A stretch of DNA of 64,000 bases from Bacteroidales bacterium UBA5072 (lineage in GTDB: Bacteria > Bacteroidota > Bacteroidia > Bacteroidales > UBA10428), in contig DIAS01000015.1 of the NCBI GenBank assembly GCA_002415855.1, positions 1-64,000 on the forward strand, in the 5' to 3' direction. Below the pieces are notes generated by a model, which saw only the letters and a program-made list of their open reading frames with translations, was not told the origin of the DNA and did no database searches. A program made the position numbers and the translations under genes. Shown piece after piece: positions 59,379 to 64,000 of this stretch. How positions within the stretch are numbered: position 1 is the first letter of the stretch; each line of letters begins with the position of its first letter.

Positions 59379-59432
59379 ATGATGTTGATAATTAATATTT
59401 CCGCAAATTCAAGAAAAACTCGACAATATTGA
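59379..59432 (+). CDS. Candidate 17-residue leader peptide of gltB
   Basis: ATG ATG TTG ... TGA encodes MMLIINISANSRKTRQY. The frame begins about 15 bases after the predicted transcription start and its stop (59430-59432) overlaps the first strand of the antiterminator hairpin. Late codons are Arg (AGA), Lys, Thr, Arg (CGA), Gln and Tyr. No clear ribosome binding site is seen, although the AGGG at 59371 is near. Whether it is translated is unproven. Confidence 0.4.
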   Translation: MMLIINISANSRKTRQY

Positions 59433-59486
59433 GAATGGTATTATAGTGCTTAAGGGCCATTCTCTGCAAACAGGAATGGCCTTTTT
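59431..59486 (+). promoter_or_regulatory. Attenuator: mutually exclusive antiterminator and terminator hairpins before gltB
   Basis: Strand 1 GAGAATGG (59431-59438) can pair perfectly with strand 2 CCATTCTC (59457-59464). Strand 2, extended to GGCCATTC (59455-59462), can instead pair with strand 3 GAATGGCC (59474-59481), with an inner CTG/CAG. That second stem is followed by five T residues (59482-59486) and is a strong intrinsic terminator, ending 32 bases before the gltB ATG. The two stems share bases and exclude each other. Confidence 0.7.
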
Positions 59487-59518
59487 AATATAATCTGAAA
59501 TTTAAAGTTACAACCTAT

Positions 59519-62500
59519 ATGATCAGCAAGGGAATGCCAGAAAAGAAGGGCTTGTATGACCCTTCCGAGGAAAAGGACAGTTGTGGTATTGGTTTTGTAG
59601 CCCAGATCAGGGGCATTAAATCACACGACATCATCCACCGGGGTCTCGAAGTGCTTGAAAACATGTCACACCGCGGTGCTGAAAGCGCAGACAACGTGAC
59701 GGGCGATGGTGCAGGTATTTTGATACAGCTTCCTCACAGCTTTCTTCTTTCAAAGGGAATCAAGGTTCCGGGAGAGGGCAGGTATGGTACGGGACTGGTT
59801 TTTCTGCCGCAAAACGAAAAAGACAGGAAGGTATGCGAGAAAATACTGGTGGACACACTTGTAAGCGAAGGACTTGATGTTATCGGATTTCGTGATGTTC
59901 CTGTCGATAATACCATCCTCGGCGAAATCTCAAAGAGTTCAGAACCTTTCATCCGTCAGATCTTTGTGGCCGGTAATTTTGAACAGGACGAGTTGGAGCG
60001 GAAACTGTACATATCACGGAAACAAGCCGAGAAGAAAGTACGGGATGCGGAATTTGAAAGCCGCAGTGCATTTTACCTCCCCAGTCTGTCGACCAAGGTA
60101 ATGGTATACAAAGGGATGTTTACCTCGCACCAGCTCCGGCTGTATTTTACCGATCTGCGTGATCCCAGGCTCGAAAGTGCCATAGCCCTGATCCATTCAC
60201 GGTTCTCTACCAATACTTTTCCCACCTGGGATCTGGCCCAGCCGTTCCGTTATCTGGGCCATAACGGGGAGATCAATACCATCAAGGGCAACCGGATGTG
60301 GATGAATGCACGCGAAGCGCTCATGAAAACCGGCATTATCGGCGAAGATCTGAAAAAGATCTTCCCGGTGATCGAACCGGAGAAAAGTGATTCGGCTTCG
60401 CTCGACAATGTTCTTGAATTCCTGGTACTTACCGGCAAATCCCTTACTCATGCCCTCAGCATGCTGATCCCGGAATCGTGGAATGATAAGAATCCGATCC
60501 CCGAAAGCCTGAAAGCTTTTTATGAATACCATTCCACCATTATGGAGCCATGGGACGGCCCTGCTTCCATCGTTTTCAGCGACGGACGGTTTATCGGCGG
60601 CACACTCGACCGGAACGGGCTAAGGCCATCCCGTTATATCATCACCAAAGATGATATGATCGTCATGGGATCCGAAGTGGGGGTGCAGGTTTTTCCGCCT
60701 GAACAGATCAAGGAGAAGGGACGCCTGAGACCCGGTAAAATCCTGCTGGTTGACACAAAATTCGGCATTATTGTGCCAGATGATGAACTGAAACGGCAGC
60801 TGACGGAAAGAAATCCCTATGCCAACTGGTTGAAGGAAAACAGGATCGAACTGGGAGACATTGTTGTGAAACAGCGGGTGCCGACCACGCTTGGGGATGA
60901 GCATCAGCACTACCTGAAGGTTTTTGGTTACACCAAAGAGGATTTTGATGTCCTTATCAAACCGATGGCGCATGAAGGACAGGAACCGGTCAGCTCCATG
61001 GGCAATGATACACCGCTGGCAGTTATGTCGGACAAACCCCAGCGCCTGTTCAATTATTTCCGGCAGCATTTTGCCCAGGTAACCAATCCACCGATTGACC
61101 CGATACGCGAAGGGCTTGTCATGTCGCTTACCAATTACATCGGTTCGGTCTCCCGTAACCTGTTGGTGGAATCATCCGCACACTGCAAGCTGATCAAGTT
61201 CCGCAGTCCCCTTGTTACCAACACCGACCTGGGGAAGATCAGGAACCTCGATCAGGACCAGTTCTCGCACGTTGTTATCCCGATGCTTTTTGCTGCGGAT
61301 ACAGACGATCCCGGTTCAACCCTTGAAAAGGCAATCCGCGAGATCTGCAGCAAGGCGGAGGAGGCTGTCGACAAAGGCTGTAACTTTATTATCCTGTCTG
61401 ACCGCGGCATCAGTCCCGACCTGGCGCCGATCCCTTCATTGCTTGCGGTTTCGGCAGTCCATCACCACCTCATCAACACGCAAAAAAGGATGCAGGTTGG
61501 TCTTATTGTAGAAACAGCCGAACCACGCGAAGTGAATCATTTCGCCCTGCTGTTCGGTTACGGCGCAAGTGTTGTGAACCCTTACGGGGCCTTTGCCATC
61601 ATTGAAAGGCTTTGCCAGACAGGTGAGATCCGCGAGGATTATGTTACAGCACGTGAGCATTTCATCAAGTCAATCGACAAGGGATTGCTGAAGGTCATGT
61701 CGAAAATGGGAATATCCACACTTCGAAGCTATCACGGATCACAGATCTTTGAAGCCATCGGACTGTCAAAGGAAATCGCCGACAGGTTTTTTACGGGAAC
61801 AGATTCCCGCATCGGCGGGATCGGATTGGAAGAAATTGCAAGGGAGGCATTGATCCCGCACCGCATGGCATATTACCCCGATAACCAGGAGAACCTGGAA
61901 CCGGAAACCCAGGGAGTATATCACTACCGGCGAAACGGGGAACAGCATGCCTGGAATCCGGAAACCATCGGTTTGCTTCAATGGGCCACCCGCACCAACG
62001 ATTATAACAAATTCAAGGAATTCAGTGCACTGGTCGACCATGAAAATCGGAAACCTCAGTTTATCCGGGGATGCGTGAACCTGAAAAAGGGCAATCCAGT
62101 ACCCCTGGATGAAGTTGAACCGGTGGAATCCATCCTGAAACGCTTTGTTACCGGTGCCATGTCATACGGGTCCATCAGCAAGGAGGCTCATGAAGCGCTG
62201 GCGGTCGCCATGAATACTATCGGTGGCAGGAGTAATACCGGTGAAGGAGGAGAGGATTCCGCACGTTTCGGGATACGCGAAGACGGAACCAGTGCAAGAA
62301 GCGCCATCAAACAGGTGGCGTCGGGACGGTTCGGGGTTACCACCAATTACCTGATCAATGCCGATGAAATTCAGATCAAGGTGGCGCAGGGCGCCAAGCC
62401 GGGTGAGGGCGGGCAGCTGCCGGGGCATAAAATTGATACCATCATCGCCAAACTCCGGCATTCCACCCCCGGTATCACCCTGATATCTCCTCCGCCCCAT

Positions 62501-64000
62501 CATGATATCTACTCCATTGAAGACCTTGCCCAGCTAATCTTTGATCTAAAATGTACCAATCCGCGGGCCAGGATCACAGTCAAGCTGGTTTCGGAAAAGG
62601 GTGTGGGAACCATTGCTGCGGGCGTGGCCAAAGCTCATGCCGACGGAATTACCATCAGCGGTTGTGAAGGAGGGACCGGAGCAAGCCCTGCCAGTTCAAT
62701 AAAGCACGCGGGGTTACCAATGGAACTGGGTATAGCGGAAGTTCAGCAGACCCTGGTGATCAACAACCTGCGTGATCGTGTTGTGCTGCAAACCGATGGA
62801 CAGCTGAAAACAGGGAAGGATGTGGTTTATGCGGGACTTCTGGGAGCCGAGGAATTCGGATTTGCCACGGGCTCACTTATCGTGCTGGGATGTATCATGA
62901 TGCGCAAATGCCATCTGAACACCTGTCCGGTTGGGGTGGCTACCCAAAATCCGGAACTGAGAAAGCGTTTTGTGGGGAAATCCCAATATCTCATCAACTA
63001 CTTCCGCTTTGTAGCAACCGAGGTTCGGGAAATCATGGCTGAAATGGGATTCAGGAAATTTGACGATCTTGTCGGCCGTACCGATCTCCTGGAGCAGCGC
63101 AAGGATATCAACCACTGGAAGGCCGGCAAGCTCGACCTTTCACAAATCCTATACCGACCTGCCGAGTCAGCAAAATTCGATACCCATTGCACCTGTTTTC
63201 AGAAGCACAAGATCGACGAAGTGCTTGACCATGAGCTGATCAAGCTGGCCAACAAGGCCATCAAGAATTCGGAAAAGGTCTGGATATCACATGATATAAC
63301 CAATACCGACCGGACCGTTGGTGCCATGCTGTCCGGTGAAATTACACGGATCTACGGTGAGGCAGGGCTGCCGGACGGAACAATCATCTGCAAGTTCAAA
63401 GGATCCGCAGGACAGTCTTTCGGAGCTTTCCTGGTGAAAGGAATTCAGTTTGAGCTCGAGGGCGACAGCAATGATTATCTGGGGAAAGGCCTGTCAGGCG
63501 GAAGGATTATTGTTGTGCCACCCAGGGAATCAACGTTTAAACCCGATGAAAACATCATAGCAGGGAATACCCTTCTATATGGCGCAACCAGCGGAGAAGC
63601 CTACATACTCGGAGAGGTCGGCGGAAGGTTTGCAGTCCGTAACAGCGGGGCCATTGCTGTTGTGGAAGGTGCAGGTGATCATTGCTGTGAATACATGACC
63701 GGAGGGCGGGTCGTGGTGCTGGGCAGCGCAGGACGTAACTTTGCAGCGGGGATGAGCGGCGGTATTGCTTATGTGCTTGACAAAGACGGTGATTTTGACT
63801 ATTTCTGCAACAAAGGCATGGTTGAACTAAGCCAGGTGGGCGACAGGGACGACCTGATCGAACTGCAGCGATTGATACATAACCATTACCTCTATACACG
63901 CAGTGAACTGGCTGAGAAAATCCTGGTGAACTGGGATGAATACCTGCCAAAATTCGTCAAGGTTATTCCGCTTGAATACAAGAAAGTACTTGAAGAACAG
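59519..64000 (+). CDS. gltB: Glutamate synthase large subunit (runs off the window)
   Basis: 1494 residues visible. A 21-residue propeptide precedes Cys22 (KDSCGIGF), the N-terminal nucleophile of the class II amidotransferase domain. GLEVLENMSHRGAESAD, SNTFPTWDLAQPFRYLGHNGEINT and GTLDRNGLRPSRY follow. The FMN barrel has SYGSISKEAHEALA, GEGGEDSARFG, AKPGEGGQLPG and GCEGGTGASP. The [3Fe-4S] cysteines are C1125, C1131 and C1136 in CIMMRKCHLNTCPVGVATQ. The terminal beta-helix GXGXG-type repeats begin about residue 1290. It makes two glutamates from glutamine and 2-oxoglutarate. A leader of about 155 bases with an attenuator-like structure precedes it. Confidence 0.97.
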   Translation, partial: MISKGMPEKKGLYDPSEEKDSCGIGFVAQIRGIKSHDIIHRGLEVLENMSHRGAESADNVTGDGAGILIQLPHSFLLSKGIKVPGEGRYGTGLVFLPQNEKDRKVCEKILVDTLVSEGLDVIGFRDVPVDNTILGEISKSSEPFIRQIFVAGNFEQDELERKLYISRKQAEKKVRDAEFESRSAFYLPSLSTKVMVYKGMFTSHQLRLYFTDLRDPRLESAIALIHSRFSTNTFPTWDLAQPFRYLGHNGEINTIKGNRMWMNAREALMKTGIIGEDLKKIFPVIEPEKSDSASLDNVLEFLVLTGKSLTHALSMLIPESWNDKNPIPESLKAFYEYHSTIMEPWDGPASIVFSDGRFIGGTLDRNGLRPSRYIITKDDMIVMGSEVGVQVFPPEQIKEKGRLRPGKILLVDTKFGIIVPDDELKRQLTERNPYANWLKENRIELGDIVVKQRVPTTLGDEHQHYLKVFGYTKEDFDVLIKPMAHEGQEPVSSMGNDTPLAVMSDKPQRLFNYFRQHFAQVTNPPIDPIREGLVMSLTNYIGSVSRNLLVESSAHCKLIKFRSPLVTNTDLGKIRNLDQDQFSHVVIPMLFAADTDDPGSTLEKAIREICSKAEEAVDKGCNFIILSDRGISPDLAPIPSLLAVSAVHHHLINTQKRMQVGLIVETAEPREVNHFALLFGYGASVVNPYGAFAIIERLCQTGEIREDYVTAREHFIKSIDKGLLKVMSKMGISTLRSYHGSQIFEAIGLSKEIADRFFTGTDSRIGGIGLEEIAREALIPHRMAYYPDNQENLEPETQGVYHYRRNGEQHAWNPETIGLLQWATRTNDYNKFKEFSALVDHENRKPQFIRGCVNLKKGNPVPLDEVEPVESILKRFVTGAMSYGSISKEAHEALAVAMNTIGGRSNTGEGGEDSARFGIREDGTSARSAIKQVASGRFGVTTNYLINADEIQIKVAQGAKPGEGGQLPGHKIDTIIAKLRHSTPGITLISPPPHHDIYSIEDLAQLIFDLKCTNPRARITVKLVSEKGVGTIAAGVAKAHADGITISGCEGGTGASPASSIKHAGLPMELGIAEVQQTLVINNLRDRVVLQTDGQLKTGKDVVYAGLLGAEEFGFATGSLIVLGCIMMRKCHLNTCPVGVATQNPELRKRFVGKSQYLINYFRFVATEVREIMAEMGFRKFDDLVGRTDLLEQRKDINHWKAGKLDLSQILYRPAESAKFDTHCTCFQKHKIDEVLDHELIKLANKAIKNSEKVWISHDITNTDRTVGAMLSGEITRIYGEAGLPDGTIICKFKGSAGQSFGAFLVKGIQFELEGDSNDYLGKGLSGGRIIVVPPRESTFKPDENIIAGNTLLYGATSGEAYILGEVGGRFAVRNSGAIAVVEGAGDHCCEYMTGGRVVVLGSAGRNFAAGMSGGIAYVLDKDGDFDYFCNKGMVELSQVGDRDDLIELQRLIHNHYLYTRSELAEKILVNWDEYLPKFVKVIPLEYKKVLEEQ

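Noticed and set aside
63555..63950. Antisense open frame of 131 codons in gltB
   Set aside because: It lies over the conserved C-terminal beta-helix of GltB and has no recognisable domain.
1..64000. CRISPR arrays, tRNA or rRNA genes, insertion sequences, prophage
   Set aside because: No spaced direct repeats, cloverleaf sequences, transposase or phage genes were seen on either strand in the gaps between genes.

Overview
The window is a continuous stretch of chromosome from a member of the Bacteroidota, most likely a Bacteroidales or Marinilabiliales-type bacterium. The evidence is lineage-specific gene content: PorZ with a type IX secretion C-terminal domain, a DUF2723 protein, DUF3098 beside ftsX, a DUF4369/TlpA-type lipid-facing thioredoxin and a SUI1-like factor. 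The sequence also has repeated TTG-N19/20-TAnnTTTG promoters, the Bacteroidota pattern, and weak Shine-Dalgarno sites. Almost everything is housekeeping. I see no rRNA, tRNA, CRISPR array, prophage or insertion sequence, and no stretch over 300 bases without an explanation; the longest gap (47560-47959) holds a decayed corA fragment.

Layout. 1-1232 (minus): pheS, cut by the window edge, and a secreted cyclophilin. 1379-10933 (plus): lipid-linked sugar flippase, dut, a TPR protein, an EnvC-like amidase activator, an RsbW-type ATPase, ybeY, mnmG, a perfect parS-like palindrome and uvrC. 10952-19948: a polyprenyl diphosphate synthase (minus), an ArsR regulator and polA (plus), then an unknown protein, a hybrid histidine kinase and rsgA (minus). 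20047-31047: SRPBCC protein, U32 protein and a giant thioester alpha-2-macroglobulin (plus), carA and a TlpA-like protein (minus), then a second polyprenyl synthase (plus). 31061-42851: DUF2723 protein (minus), SUI1 factor and PBP1C (plus), then mpg, queA, truB, DUF3098, ftsX, a lipoprotein and ilvE (all minus). 43006-48589 (plus): universal stress protein, rdgB, porZ, recO, corA remnant and a NUDIX hydrolase. 48656-64000: carB (minus), then argR, argG, argH, a degenerate proB paralogue, proB, proA, citrate synthase and gltB (plus, running off the window).

How the genes work together. The right end is a glutamate-centred nitrogen block. Citrate synthase supplies the 2-oxoglutarate branch and GltB makes glutamate. 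ProB and ProA send glutamate to proline; CarA, CarB, ArgG and ArgH belong to arginine and pyrimidine synthesis; ArgR has an ARG box over its own start. The middle is envelope biology: FtsX, PBP1C with alpha-2-macroglobulin, the EnvC-like factor, polyprenyl synthases, the flippase, DUF2723 and PorZ.

The best candidates for something new are two. First, the gltB leader: promoter, 17-codon reading frame, and two mutually exclusive hairpins of which the second is a strong intrinsic terminator, the layout of a transcription attenuator. Second, a proB-like gene between argH and proB that keeps the amino-acid pocket of glutamate 5-kinase but has lost the catalytic lysine and the nucleotide-binding half, so it looks like a glutamate- or proline-sensing pseudokinase. 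A parS-like site between mnmG and uvrC and a corA remnant are smaller finds.
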